Below, piece after piece: positions 42,816-51,711 of a stretch of 64,000 nt of DNA. Source of the DNA: Bacteroidota bacterium (GTDB lineage Bacteria > Bacteroidota > Ignavibacteria > UBA10030 > SZUA-254); contig DATDFQ010000019.1 in NCBI GenBank assembly GCA_036522515.1, forward strand, positions 100,035 through 164,034. Direction: 5' to 3'. A program made the position numbers and the translations under genes. Within the stretch, counting starts at the first letter, position 1; every line of letters starts with the position of its first letter. Under the pieces are notes generated by a model, which was not told where the DNA came from, did not search any database, and saw only the letters and a list, made by a program, of their open reading frames with translations.

Positions 42816-45800
42816 AGACCCTCCGCGCCTTTCTCCTCCTCGCCCTCCTCGCCGCCGCCGCCGCCGCGCAGAGAGCTCCCGCGCAGGCCACGGTGTTCGG
42901 GAAAAACAAGGTTCAGTACAAGCACTTCAACTGGTACTATATCCAGTCCGCCCACTTCGACGTCTACTTCGACCAGGGCGACGAGTACATAGCGGACTTC
43001 ACCGCGGATATCGCGGAATCCTCCTACGAGGCCATCGGCAAGTCGTTCCGGTACCAGCTCACGAACCGCGTGCCGATCATCGTCTACGATTCGCACAACG
43101 AATTCCAGCAGACGAACGTCGTGAACGAATACCTCGAGGAAGGGATCGGGGGCGTCACCGAGCTGTTCAAGAACCGCGTCGTGCTGCCGTTCGAGGGCGA
43201 CTACAAGAAGTTCCGGCACGTGATCCATCACGAGCTCGTCCACGCGGTCATCAACGACATGTTCTACGGCGGATCGATCCAATCGATCATCGCGAACAAC
43301 ATCACCCTCCAGCTCCCCCTCTGGTTCAACGAGGGGCTCGCCGAGTACGAAGCGCTGAAGTGGGACACGAATTCCGACATGTTCATGCGTGACGCCACCA
43401 TCCACGAATACATCGTGCCGATCGACTACCTGAACGGGTACTTCGCCTACCGCGGGGGGCAGTCGGTGTGGAACTATATCACGACGAAGTACGGCGAGCA
43501 GAAGATCGCCGACATCCTCTCGCGCATCAAGGGGACCCGCAGCGTCGACGCGGGATTCAGGAGCGCGATCGGGTTGAGCGTGAGCGAGCTTTCCGAGCGG
43601 TGGCAGAAGGATCAGAAAGTGCAGTACTGGCCCGACATCGCGAAGCGCGAGGACCCCGCGGACTACGCGCGCCGCCTGACGGACCACAAGAAAGACGGCA
43701 GCTTTTACAACACGAGCCCGAGAATTTCCCCCCAGGGCGACAAGATCGCGTTCATCTCGAACCGCGACGATTATTTCGACGTGTTTATCATGAGCGCCAT
43801 CGACGGAGCGATTCAGGACAAGATCGTGAAGGGCCAGCGCACTCCGGACTTTGAAGAGCTCCACCTGATCACTCCCGGGATGACCTGGTCCCCCGACGGC
43901 AAGCGGCTGGCGCTCGCGGCCAAAAGCGGCGACAAGGATGCGATCATCATCATCGACGCCAACTCCGGCAAGGAGGAGAAGCTCGAGTTCGAACTCGACG
44001 GGATCTTTTCGGTCGACTGGTCGCCCCCCTCCCCCGACTCGACCCCGAGGGACGACCGGATCGCCTTCGCGGCCGCAAAAGGGGGGAGATCCGATATCTA
44101 TGTGTACGACCTTCAGACCCGCGAGCTGAAGAACCTCACCGACGACATCTTCAGCGACGGGGATCCGTCCTGGTCGGGCGACGGCAACGCGATCTTCTTT
44201 TCCTCCGACCGGAACGACCACCTCGACCCGGCCGCGGTCCCGCGCGGGTTCAAAATGCAGCGGTACGATTTCGGGCAATCCGACATCTACCGGCTCGACC
44301 TCCCCACCCGTAAGATCACGCGGATCACGGATGATCCGAACAGCGACGAGACCTCTCCGGTGGCTTCGCGCGACGGCAAGCACCTCCTCTACATCTCCGA
44401 CGTCAGCGGGATCAACAACGTGTACGCGAAGGACCTGGACAGCGGAACGGTCCGGCCCCTGACCAATTCGATCACGGGGGTCTACCAGCTCTCCCTTTCC
44501 CAGGACGGATCGAAGCTCACCTTCAACTCCCTCACCGACGGCGGGTTCGACGTGTTCCTGATGCGGATGCCGTTCGAACGGACGCTGAAAGTGAAAGAGA
44601 TCGAGCCGAGCGAATTCATCAAGCGGCTCCGCCAGCCCGCCGTGCGGACGGAGACGGCCGAGGCGAAAAAGGAAAGCCTGAAGGTGGGGAACGACATCGT
44701 GGTGCGCGGGGAGGGGAGGGACTCCACCAAACTCTACGGCGACGAGGTCAAGATCGACCTCCGGAACTATGTGTTCAACGACGTCTTCCGGGAGGGCCGG
44801 GAGAAGAAGCCCGACTCGGCGAAGACGTTCGCGATCACCGACAACCTCGATTCGACGGGGAATTACAAGATCAACAAGTACAAGCTGAACTTTTCACCCG
44901 ACATCGTCTACGGGAACGCCGGCTACAACACCTTCTACGGCGTGCAGGGATCGACGCTGATGGCCTTCAGCGACATGCTCGGCGACCACCAGCTCTTCCT
45001 CCTGACCAACCTGCTCTTCGATCTGAAGAACAGCGATTACGCGCTGGCCTATCTCTACCTGCCGAAGCGGATCGATTACGGGATTCAGGCGTTCCACAGC
45101 GCGCGGTTTCTCGTCCTCGACGACAGCGTCAACGGGTCGAGCCTCTACCGGTTCAGGAACTACGGGGTGACCGGGCTCGCCTCCTACCCGCTCACGCACT
45201 TCGAACGCCTGGAGTTCAACCTCTCATGGTACAACATCACCAGGGAAAACGTCGACCTGACGTTCCAGCCCTCCCAGCGGCGGAGCCTCATCCTCACGGA
45301 GCTCAGTTATGTCCACGACAACAGCCTCTGGGGATTGATCGCCCCCGTCAACGGCGACCGCTACAACCTCTCGGTGCTCGCGAGCCCGAAGATCGGGGGT
45401 GAAGCCCTCGGATTCTACACGGTGACCGGCGACTACCGCACCTACTTCCGGCTCTGGAAAAATTACACGTTCGCCTTCCGGCTCGCCGGAGGGGGAAGCT
45501 TCGGGGAGGATCCGCAGCGGTTCATCGTGGGGGGAGTCGACAACTGGATCAACCGGCAATTCGAGAACGACCACATTCCGATCGACAACGCGGAGGATTA
45601 CGTGTTTCTGACCTCGGGGATTCCTCTCCGCGGCTATAATTACAACGCGAAGATCGGCACCAAATACGGGCTGATGAACATGGAATTCAGGTTTCCGTTT
45701 TTCGGATATTTTGTCGCCGGCCCGCTTCCGATATTCTTCCAGAGCCTCAACGGCGTCATTTTTCTCGACATGGGATCGGCATGGTCGGGGAGGGACGATT

Positions 45801-45982
45801 TCAAGGGAATCGACAGGGACGCCGGCGGCAACCTCTACATGAAGGACCTCCTGACGGGAATGGGCTACGGTGTGAGGGTCGTCTTCCTCGGATTCCTCCT
45901 CAAGTTCGACGTCGCCTACGCCTTCAACCTGAAGGACTTCTCCACCCCGAAGTTTTATTTCTCCCTCGGACCGGACCTCTAG
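42812..45982 (+). CDS. Metalloprotease/TolB-propeller/outer-membrane-barrel fusion
   Basis: A 1056-residue exported protein with an alanine-rich signal peptide (about residues 1-25). Residues 40-270 hold a gluzincin-type peptidase: HHELVHAVIND (HExxH at 140-144) and WFNEGLAEYEA with the likely third ligand Glu174. Residues 290-600 contain TolB/PD40-like blades (SPRISPQGDKIAFISNRDD, TWSPDGKRLALAAKSGD, DPSWSGDGNAIFFSSDRND). From about 680 to the end the pattern of alternating strands, with YGVRVVFLGFLLKFDVAYAF and a final aromatic strand FYFSLGPDL, fits an Omp85/BamA-like barrel. It is probably outer-membrane anchored with enzyme and propeller in the periplasm. The combination is inferred from motifs, and its role is unknown. 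Coupled to larE by ATGA. Confidence 0.85.
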   Translation: MKTLRAFLLLALLAAAAAAQRAPAQATVFGKNKVQYKHFNWYYIQSAHFDVYFDQGDEYIADFTADIAESSYEAIGKSFRYQLTNRVPIIVYDSHNEFQQTNVVNEYLEEGIGGVTELFKNRVVLPFEGDYKKFRHVIHHELVHAVINDMFYGGSIQSIIANNITLQLPLWFNEGLAEYEALKWDTNSDMFMRDATIHEYIVPIDYLNGYFAYRGGQSVWNYITTKYGEQKIADILSRIKGTRSVDAGFRSAIGLSVSELSERWQKDQKVQYWPDIAKREDPADYARRLTDHKKDGSFYNTSPRISPQGDKIAFISNRDDYFDVFIMSAIDGAIQDKIVKGQRTPDFEELHLITPGMTWSPDGKRLALAAKSGDKDAIIIIDANSGKEEKLEFELDGIFSVDWSPPSPDSTPRDDRIAFAAAKGGRSDIYVYDLQTRELKNLTDDIFSDGDPSWSGDGNAIFFSSDRNDHLDPAAVPRGFKMQRYDFGQSDIYRLDLPTRKITRITDDPNSDETSPVASRDGKHLLYISDVSGINNVYAKDLDSGTVRPLTNSITGVYQLSLSQDGSKLTFNSLTDGGFDVFLMRMPFERTLKVKEIEPSEFIKRLRQPAVRTETAEAKKESLKVGNDIVVRGEGRDSTKLYGDEVKIDLRNYVFNDVFREGREKKPDSAKTFAITDNLDSTGNYKINKYKLNFSPDIVYGNAGYNTFYGVQGSTLMAFSDMLGDHQLFLLTNLLFDLKNSDYALAYLYLPKRIDYGIQAFHSARFLVLDDSVNGSSLYRFRNYGVTGLASYPLTHFERLEFNLSWYNITRENVDLTFQPSQRRSLILTELSYVHDNSLWGLIAPVNGDRYNLSVLASPKIGGEALGFYTVTGDYRTYFRLWKNYTFAFRLAGGGSFGEDPQRFIVGGVDNWINRQFENDHIPIDNAEDYVFLTSGIPLRGYNYNAKIGTKYGLMNMEFRFPFFGYFVAGPLPIFFQSLNGVIFLDMGSAWSGRDDFKGIDRDAGGNLYMKDLLTGMGYGVRVVFLGFLLKFDVAYAFNLKDFSTPKFYFSLGPDL

Positions 45983-46004
45983 GAATCCGTTGAGCAGAGC
46001 ATTC

Positions 46005-46211
46005 ATGAAGGAGAGCGACGGCATGTGGCTCTCCGATGTGGCCCCGACGATGAGCGCGCTTCTCGCATTCCTTGCGAACGAGAATAACGGAATCAGGGTG
46101 GTGGAGGAGCGCAGAAGCATCGACGCCCGGGGCCGCGAAGTCTTTCACATGACCAACGGGCTTGCCTACGTGAAGGACGACGAAGGGCGCTGGAGCGTCG
46201 CGAAGGAATAG
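46005..46211 (+). CDS. Small hypothetical protein
   Basis: A 68-residue soluble frame starting 22 bases after the barrel protein: an amphipathic helix (TMSALLAFLANENNGIRVVEE) and a short beta-like end (EVFHMTNGLAYVKDDEGRW). No family recognised. TTG 45990 would add five residues. Close spacing suggests co-transcription with the preceding gene; real expression is uncertain. Confidence 0.45.
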   Translation: MKESDGMWLSDVAPTMSALLAFLANENNGIRVVEERRSIDARGREVFHMTNGLAYVKDDEGRWSVAKE

Positions 46212-46226
46212 GGGACGTCAGAGGTA

Positions 46227-46280
46227 CCGGTAGCCGCAAGCTTTAGCTTGCGCCAAACCTAACGCGACCTAAAGGTCGCC
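46227..46280. repeat. Two family A hairpins
   Basis: GGTAGCCGCAAGCTTTAGC with its complementary TTGCG arm (46229-46253), then GCGACCTAAAGGTCGC (46264-46279). They lie directly beside the family C element. Confidence 0.75.
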
Positions 46281-46293
46281 CCTCACCCAGCGG

Positions 46294-46673
46294 TGTCATT
46301 CTGAGCGAAACGAAGTGAAGCGAAGAATCTCCGGCGTGTCGTTACTCGTACCATCCTTCACTCAGATCTCTCCACTTTGGATTACCAGACTCGATCAAGG
46401 CGATCTTTTTTTGTCTTGTCCACCCTTTGATGCGTTTCTCCGCAGTGATCGCACCAAGGACGTCGGGTGAAGAATCAAAATAGGCAAGCCTTGTACAGTT
46501 GTATTTGCTTGTAAATCCAGGGACAAGTTTGAGCTTGTGTTCCTGAACTCGTCGCTCAAGATTATTTGAGACGCCCGTGTAGAGGACACCCCGTTTTTTG
46601 TTGGTCATGATGTAGACAAAGTATTGGTTCATCTAAAGCCCCCCGAAGATCCTTCGCTTCGCTCAGGATGACA
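46294..46673. mobile_element. Family C element enclosing a GIY-YIG gene
   Basis: The 380-bp unit starts TGTCATTCTGAGCG and ends with the inverted CGCTCAGGATGACA; the inner ends GAAGAATCT and GAAGATCC also correspond. The only gene inside is the GIY-YIG nuclease at 46342-46632, and almost no other sequence is present. This suggests a small mobile or formerly mobile unit in which the nuclease travels with the repeats. Mobility is inference from structure. Confidence 0.55.
46342..46632 (-). CDS. GIY-YIG nuclease superfamily protein
   Basis: A 96-residue single-domain protein of the UPF0213/YhbQ-like GIY-YIG group. It begins QYFVYIMTNKKRGVLYTGVS, where YVYI and LYTG give the GIY and YIG strands, then LERRVQEHKLKLVPGFTSKY with the catalytic arginine, and later AEKRIKGWTRQKKIALIE with the metal-binding glutamate. 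The domain is complete and should be able to cut DNA. It sits between inverted family C repeats with its start 12 bases from one end, so it may be the enzyme of that element. Confidence 0.92.
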   Translation of the reverse strand: MNQYFVYIMTNKKRGVLYTGVSNNLERRVQEHKLKLVPGFTSKYNCTRLAYFDSSPDVLGAITAEKRIKGWTRQKKIALIESGNPKWRDLSEGWYE

Positions 46674-46696
46674 ATATGAAGGTAGGCAGGTATGCT

Positions 46697-48190
46697 TTAC
46701 AGCGGCAGGAAAACCGTGAACGTGCTCCCTTTGCCCACCTCGCTCTCCACGTCGATGTGCCCGCGGTGAAGCTCGGCGATCCACTTGGCGATCGCGAGCC
46801 CGAGCCCGCTCCCCCCCATCTCGCGCGACCGCGCCCGGTCGACGCGGTAAAAACGGTCGAAAATCTTCCCCAACTGGTCCCGCGGGATTCCGACGCCGGA
46901 ATCCGCGACCCGGACCTTGATAAAACCGTTCTGCCGCTCCGAACTCATGCTGACCTGCCCGTTCTCGGGAGTGTACTTGATCGCATTGTCGAGCAGGTTG
47001 AGAAGCAGCTGGTGCAACCGCAGGCGGTCGCCCATGATGACCACATCCTCGTTCTTCCGCAACTCGACCGCGACGTTCTTTTTCATCGCGATGATCTTGC
47101 CGTCCTCGTAGAGCTCGGCCAGTAGGTCCTTCAGATGAACATCCCCGAACTGGATGTCCTGCTGGTTGAAATCGGCTTTCGACATCGTCATCAGGCCGTC
47201 CACGATGGAGGAGAGCCTGAGCAGCTCCTCGAGGTTGCTCACCAGGACGCGCCGGTATTCCTCCGGGTCCTTCGTGCTGCGGAGCGAGAGCTCGACTTCC
47301 CCGCGCATGATCGTCAGTGGAGTGCGCAACTCATGGGACGCGTCGATGGAGAATTGCTTGATCTGGTCGAACGACTGGCTGAGACGGGCGATCATCTCGT
47401 TGAACGTCGAGATGAGCCTCCCGATCTCGTCGTTGACGTCCCGTTCCGGAATCCGCTGGCTCAGATTATTGACCGTGATCTGATGGGCCGTTTTCGTGAC
47501 GAGATCGACGGGCTTCAGGGATTTGTAGGCGAGGAGCCATCCGCCGCCGACCGACACCATGAGGGCCGCCGGGATGAGAATGAGAAAAATCGAAAAGAGG
47601 TTCGCAAGCGCGTCGTTCAGGTCCGCAAGAGGGTAGGCGACGAAAATGTCGAGATCGGGGGTCATGGTGGCCGCCACCCTCAGCTCCATCCCGTGCTGGT
47701 CGCGCAGGGTCTTGGTGATGACCGAATCGAGGCGGAGCTCAGGCGCCATGACGCTCTCCGCTGCCGCCATCAGGCTGTCTTCCCCGGGGCCGAACGACCG
47801 GAATTCTATCGCCCCCCAGTTCCGGTTCGTGACTTCGATCAGCGTTTTCTTCGGGTTCGACAACGCGTGCGCATAGACTTCCTGCCAGATCGCTTCGTCC
47901 ACCGCCGTGGAATCGGCGGCATGCTCGCCCGCGGCCCGGGCGCTGTCGGGCACTGTCGGGACTGTCCGAGGGGGGAATGTTCTCCTCGCCGGCCTTCCCT
48001 TCGACCTCCGGAGCTCGATCGAACTCTTGACCCACACCACTTCGTTCCTCAGGGAGCGGTCGAGGTTCTCCGCGAGCCGCTCGCCCGAGTACATGTACTC
48101 GGTCAGGCCGAAGGCAACCAGGGTGGTGAGGAGAATGAACGAGTACCAGTAGATGAGCTTCGCGCGGATCGATCTGAACAGACTGACCAC
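46697..48190 (-). CDS. Membrane sensor histidine kinase (CusS/heavy-metal type)
   Basis: A 497-residue kinase with two membrane spans (about residues 12-30 and 200-222) around a periplasmic sensor of about 165 residues. A HAMP linker follows (SLKPVDLVTKTAHQITVNNL). The dimerisation domain has the phospho-histidine in SIDASHELRTPLTIMRGE, and the ATPase domain has NLLDNAIKYTPENG, DSGVGIP and GGSGLGLAI. The layout is that of the CusS/heavy-metal sensor group, but the true signal is unknown and no metal transporter is nearby. It starts with GTG one base after its response regulator. Confidence 0.95.
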   Translation of the reverse strand: MVSLFRSIRAKLIYWYSFILLTTLVAFGLTEYMYSGERLAENLDRSLRNEVVWVKSSIELRRSKGRPARRTFPPRTVPTVPDSARAAGEHAADSTAVDEAIWQEVYAHALSNPKKTLIEVTNRNWGAIEFRSFGPGEDSLMAAAESVMAPELRLDSVITKTLRDQHGMELRVAATMTPDLDIFVAYPLADLNDALANLFSIFLILIPAALMVSVGGGWLLAYKSLKPVDLVTKTAHQITVNNLSQRIPERDVNDEIGRLISTFNEMIARLSQSFDQIKQFSIDASHELRTPLTIMRGEVELSLRSTKDPEEYRRVLVSNLEELLRLSSIVDGLMTMSKADFNQQDIQFGDVHLKDLLAELYEDGKIIAMKKNVAVELRKNEDVVIMGDRLRLHQLLLNLLDNAIKYTPENGQVSMSSERQNGFIKVRVADSGVGIPRDQLGKIFDRFYRVDRARSREMGGSGLGLAIAKWIAELHRGHIDVESEVGKGSTFTVFLPL

Positions 48191-48191
48191 G

Positions 48192-48863
48192 CTAGTCGTC
48201 TTTCAGGACGTATCCGACACCGCGGATCGTATGGAGAAGTTTCGCCTCAAACCCGTCGTCGATCTTGCTGCGAAGGTGGTTGACATAAACGTCGATGACG
48301 TTCGTGCCGGTATCGAAGTTGTAATGCCAGATATGCTCCGAGAGGATGGTGCGCGTGAGGACCCGGTTGACGTTTCGCATGAAATACTCCAGGAGCGCGT
48401 ACTCCTTGCCGGTCAGCTCGATCGAGGTTTCCCCCCTTTTCGCCTTATGGGCGACCGTATCGAGCTGGAGGTCGGCGATCTTCAAGAGGGTCGACTTTTC
48501 CAGGGCCCCCCGGCGGATGAGGGAGCGCACGCGCGCCACCAGCTCCGCGAACGCAAACGGCTTGGTGAGATAGTCGTCGGCCCCGGAATCGAGCCCCTCC
48601 ACTTTCTCCTCCACCGCGCTCTTGGCGGTCAGCATCAGGACCGGGGTCCGGATCTGTTTCGACCGGAGATCTTTGAGCACGAGGATTCCGTCCTTCTTGG
48701 GGAGGAGGATGTCGAGAATGATCAGGTCGTAATTTCCGGCGGATGCCATGGCCTCGCCCTGGGCGCCGTCATACGCCACTTCGACGGCGTACCGTTCCTC
48801 TTCCAATCCCTGCTTCAGGAATTTCGCTACTTTCTTTTCGTCTTCAACGATCAGGATTTTCAT
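48192..48863 (-). CDS. OmpR-family response regulator
   Basis: A 223-residue DNA-binding regulator. The receiver domain begins MKILIVEDEKKVAKFLKQGL (acidic pair), with the phospho-aspartate in LIILDILLPKKDG, then PVLMLTAKS and the lysine in DDYLTKPFAF. The winged-helix domain has IELTGKEYALLEYFM, RTILSEHIW and DVYVNHLRSKID. The open frame runs to 49055, but homology starts at ATG 48863. An AT-rich stretch with TATATT (48897-48892 region) upstream is a plausible promoter. It is the partner of the kinase immediately downstream. Confidence 0.96.
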   Translation of the reverse strand: MKILIVEDEKKVAKFLKQGLEEERYAVEVAYDGAQGEAMASAGNYDLIILDILLPKKDGILVLKDLRSKQIRTPVLMLTAKSAVEEKVEGLDSGADDYLTKPFAFAELVARVRSLIRRGALEKSTLLKIADLQLDTVAHKAKRGETSIELTGKEYALLEYFMRNVNRVLTRTILSEHIWHYNFDTGTNVIDVYVNHLRSKIDDGFEAKLLHTIRGVGYVLKDD

Positions 48864-49049
48864 GCGCCTCTTCGTCTGTGCGGCTGCGGGTAATATACCA
48901 AAGCGCCGGTTCTCAAGTGTTAAACGGAAATTAAAACTTTTTAATCTCAGTTCAAAACCATCCGGTGCTGCATGATTTATCCGATTCGACCGTCTGCGCG
49001 CTTCTCCTGGGGCCGCGTCACCCCGATGTGACGGGCATCCCTCCTCATT

Positions 49050-49076
49050 TTGCATCTTCCCGACATTTTGTATATT
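49050..49076 (+). promoter_or_regulatory. Weak predicted promoter of tatT-like gene
   Basis: TATATT (49071-49076) follows TTGCAT (49050-49055) at 15 bases, or TTTGCA at 16. The -10 is only nine bases before ATG 49086, so the message would be almost leaderless. Confidence 0.35.
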
Positions 49077-49085
49077 GCAGCGATT

Positions 49086-49943
49086 ATGAAAGGCTTTTTC
49101 CTCATCTCAATTTCGACGATCGCATTTTCGGGCTGTTTCCAGCAAATCGCTGTCAGCTCGCTCGGGGGCATCATGCAAACCGGTTTTGAGGTGCTCAACC
49201 AGGAACAGGACCTGGAGCTTGCGGACCGGAGCATCGCCTCGAACCTCAAGCTTATCGAAACGATCCTCGAAAAGGACCCGGATAACACCCATTACCTTCT
49301 CCTCGCCTCGATCGGGTATTCCAGCTACGCGCTCGGATTCGTCGAGGACGACAGTATCGAGCGGGCCCGGCTTTTCTATTCGAGGGCCAAGGAGTTCGGG
49401 CTCCGTATCCTGCGCAGGCACGATCGGATTGCAGCCGGCCTGGGCCTCGGAATCGGGGATTTCGCGGCGTCGCTTGCCACGCTCTCGAAGGAGGACGTGC
49501 CGGCTGTGTTCTGGACTGCCGTCGCCTGGGGAAGCCTGATACGCTCCGATCTCAGCAATTCGGCCGGGATTGCCGAACTCCCCAGGGTGGAGGCCCTGAT
49601 GCAATTTGTCCACGAAAAAGACCCCACGTTCTTCTATGGCGGGGCTGATTTCTTTCTCGGCACCCTCTATGCGAGCCGCTCCAACATGCTCGGCGGGGAC
49701 ACGGCGCGCGCGCGCGGGTATTTTGAGGATTGCCTGCGGATCAACGGGGGAAAATTCCTGATGACCTACATCTATTACGCCCAGACGTACGCCTACCAGA
49801 CCCAGAACAGGGAGCTCTTCGAGCGCTGCCTGACCGCGGTGGACACGGCGTCGATCGATATCCTGCCCGAGTCCAGGCTCTCAAATGCGATCGCCAAGAA
49901 GAAGGCCAGGCTCCTCCGCTCCCATATCGAAGAGATCTTCTGA
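49086..49943 (+). CDS. TRAP transporter T-component lipoprotein (TatT-like)
   Basis: A 285-residue lipoprotein with signal and lipobox-like AFSGC (Cys17). A helical body like TatT (Tp0956) of Treponema pallidum follows: LADRSIASNLKLIETILEKD, YLLLASIGYSSYALGFVEDD, RARLFYSRAKEFGLRIL, and later FFLGTLYASRSNMLGGDTAR and FEDCLRINGGKFLMTYIYYA. In TPAT systems this TPR-like protein binds the periplasmic TRAP solute-binding protein. Here the next gene, 20 bases on, encodes exactly such a protein. The frame extends to 49050, but ATG 49086 gives the signal peptide. Confidence 0.88.
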   Translation: MKGFFLISISTIAFSGCFQQIAVSSLGGIMQTGFEVLNQEQDLELADRSIASNLKLIETILEKDPDNTHYLLLASIGYSSYALGFVEDDSIERARLFYSRAKEFGLRILRRHDRIAAGLGLGIGDFAASLATLSKEDVPAVFWTAVAWGSLIRSDLSNSAGIAELPRVEALMQFVHEKDPTFFYGGADFFLGTLYASRSNMLGGDTARARGYFEDCLRINGGKFLMTYIYYAQTYAYQTQNRELFERCLTAVDTASIDILPESRLSNAIAKKKARLLRSHIEEIF

Positions 49944-49963
49944 ACCAATTGACGGGAATCCGA

Positions 49964-51004
49964 ATGAACCGCATCCGAACATGTATGGCCGCCCGCTTGT
50001 GCGCGCTCCTTCTCGTCGGCCTCGGGGGGCTTTCCGCCCTCTCCGCCCAGCCGCAATATACGATCAAGTTTGCCACGGTTGCGCCCGACGGGAGCCCCTG
50101 GATGACCGTCATGCGGGAGTTTGACCGCCAGATCCGGAAGGAAAGCGGAGGCCGGCTCGGATTCAAGATTTACCCGAACAATATCCAGGGCGACGAGAAG
50201 GACGTCCTCCGGAAGATCAAACTCGGCCAGCTCCAGAGCGCGGGCATCACCGGGAACGGGATGACGACAATTTCCCGGCCGCTCAGGATCCTCGACGCTC
50301 CCTTTCTGTTCAAGTCGGCGGATGAAGCCGATGCAATCCATAAGGAATTCGACGCGGAGTTCAACAAGGCGTTTGAGGAAAACGGGTTCGTCAACCTGGG
50401 GTGGGCGGAGGTGGGCTTCATCTACGTGTTCTCGAACACGCCGGTCCGCAGCCCCGATGATCTGAAGAAAGTCAAGATGTGGATGTGGGAAGGGGATCCG
50501 ATCGCGGAAGCGGCGTTCAAGACGATGAACGTCAGCCCCATCTCTCTTTCGATCACGGACGTGCTGACCTCCCTCCAGACGAACCTGATCGACGGCTTTT
50601 ACACTTCGCCCCTCGGGTGCATCGCCCTCCAGTGGTTTTCGCGGTCGAAGTATATGCTCGACGTGCCCCTGGCGAACGCCTCGGGAGCGGTGATCATCTC
50701 CCGGAAGAAATTCGAGGAGTTGCCGGCCGACCTCCGGGAGATCCTCCTCCGGAACGGGGCGATCTACATGAAGAAGCTGACCGACGTGAGCCGCCGGGAA
50801 AATGAGAAGGCGATGGAAACGCTCAGGAAAAACGGGATCACGATCGTTGAACCCCCCTCGCCGGAGGCGTTGCGAAGTTACGAGGAGATCGGCCGCAAGT
50901 CGCGGCGCCTGCTCGTCGGCAACCTCTATTCCCAGGACCTGCTCGACCGGGTCGAACGGGCCGTGGCCGCCTACCGGACCGGCAAGCGAGGCACCTCGAA
51001 ATAA
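49964..51004 (+). CDS. TRAP solute-binding protein (TatP/DctP family)
   Basis: A 346-residue periplasmic protein with a signal peptide ending near LSALSAQ. The DctP-family core is YTIKFATVAPDGSPWM, FDRQIRKESGGRLGFKIYP, ILDAPFLFKSADEADAI, VRSPDDLKKVKMWMWEGDP and DVLTSLQTNLIDGFYTSP. It captures a solute, often an organic acid or a hydrophobic ligand in TPAT systems, for Na+-driven uptake. The partner T-component is just upstream. The permease subunits DctQ and DctM are not adjacent or elsewhere in the window. The longer frame from 49730 overlaps the upstream gene and is rejected. Confidence 0.93.
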   Translation: MNRIRTCMAARLCALLLVGLGGLSALSAQPQYTIKFATVAPDGSPWMTVMREFDRQIRKESGGRLGFKIYPNNIQGDEKDVLRKIKLGQLQSAGITGNGMTTISRPLRILDAPFLFKSADEADAIHKEFDAEFNKAFEENGFVNLGWAEVGFIYVFSNTPVRSPDDLKKVKMWMWEGDPIAEAAFKTMNVSPISLSITDVLTSLQTNLIDGFYTSPLGCIALQWFSRSKYMLDVPLANASGAVIISRKKFEELPADLREILLRNGAIYMKKLTDVSRRENEKAMETLRKNGITIVEPPSPEALRSYEEIGRKSRRLLVGNLYSQDLLDRVERAVAAYRTGKRGTSK

Positions 51005-51030
51005 CGGATTAATTCAAGGAGAGCTCCCCG

Positions 51031-51549
51031 ATGAAAAAACTCATTGTCCTGATACTCTTCTTCGCCTCAGCGGCTTACCCTCAGGGCGGCGGCCATCTCA
51101 TCGAAAACCCGCTGAAAGATATTCCGAAATGGGTCCGGAATGAATTCGCTGCGAGGCACCTCGATCAGCGTTACACCATCGTGTTCCGGCTCTATCCGCG
51201 CATACTCCGCGGCGACTTCAACGGGGACGACAAGCGGGACGTTGCCATCCAGATCGAAGAGACTTCGAGCGGCATGCTCGGCGTAGCGATCTTCCATACC
51301 AAGAAGGTTCAAGCGCTCTTTGTCCCGGTCTCGATCCTCGGGGCCGGCAAGCAGATCGGAAAAGCGGGTGACGATTTCAAGTGGGTCGAAGTCTGGAGCC
51401 TCCATCGCCAGCATGCCACGCTCTCCGGCCGGAAGACGTCGATGCCTGAATTGTCCGGAGATGCGCTCAGAGTGGGTAAACGCTCGGGGAAGAGCGGCCT
51501 CCTCTACTGGGACGGGAAGAACTATGCCTGGCATCAACTTTCCAAGTAG
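51031..51549 (+). CDS. Small secreted protein with FG-GAP-like motif
   Basis: A 172-residue protein with a clear signal peptide (KKLIVLILFFASAAYPQ) and an AGGAGAG ribosome binding site. The sequence GDFNGDDKRDVAIQIEE resembles the calcium-binding loop of FG-GAP/VCBS repeats, and later parts look beta-rich (VEVWSLHRQHATLSG). No family is recognised with confidence. It lies 26 bases after the TRAP solute-binding gene, so a link to that transporter is possible but untested. Confidence 0.75.
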   Translation: MKKLIVLILFFASAAYPQGGGHLIENPLKDIPKWVRNEFAARHLDQRYTIVFRLYPRILRGDFNGDDKRDVAIQIEETSSGMLGVAIFHTKKVQALFVPVSILGAGKQIGKAGDDFKWVEVWSLHRQHATLSGRKTSMPELSGDALRVGKRSGKSGLLYWDGKNYAWHQLSK

Positions 51550-51578
51550 GGGCGCGCTCATCCCCCGGTATCGCGGCA

Positions 51579-51675
51579 CAACTCTCCAACTCGTCATGCT
51601 GACATGCTCCAGGTCAGCATCTTCCAACGCTTTTAGAAAAAGCCCGACCTAAAATATTTCGGGATGACGTGTGGG
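51579..51675. repeat. Family B double-hairpin repeat, copy 3 (diverged)
   Basis: Core 51590-51669 begins CTCGTCATGCTGACATGC and ends TTTCGGGATGACG. The second stem is weakened by changes (CCCGACC...TTTCGGG). It fills the gap before the O-methyltransferase gene. Confidence 0.8.
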
Positions 51676-51711
51676 AGTGAAGTGGAGCCAATAGGCTATC
51701 CCCACTAGGCT

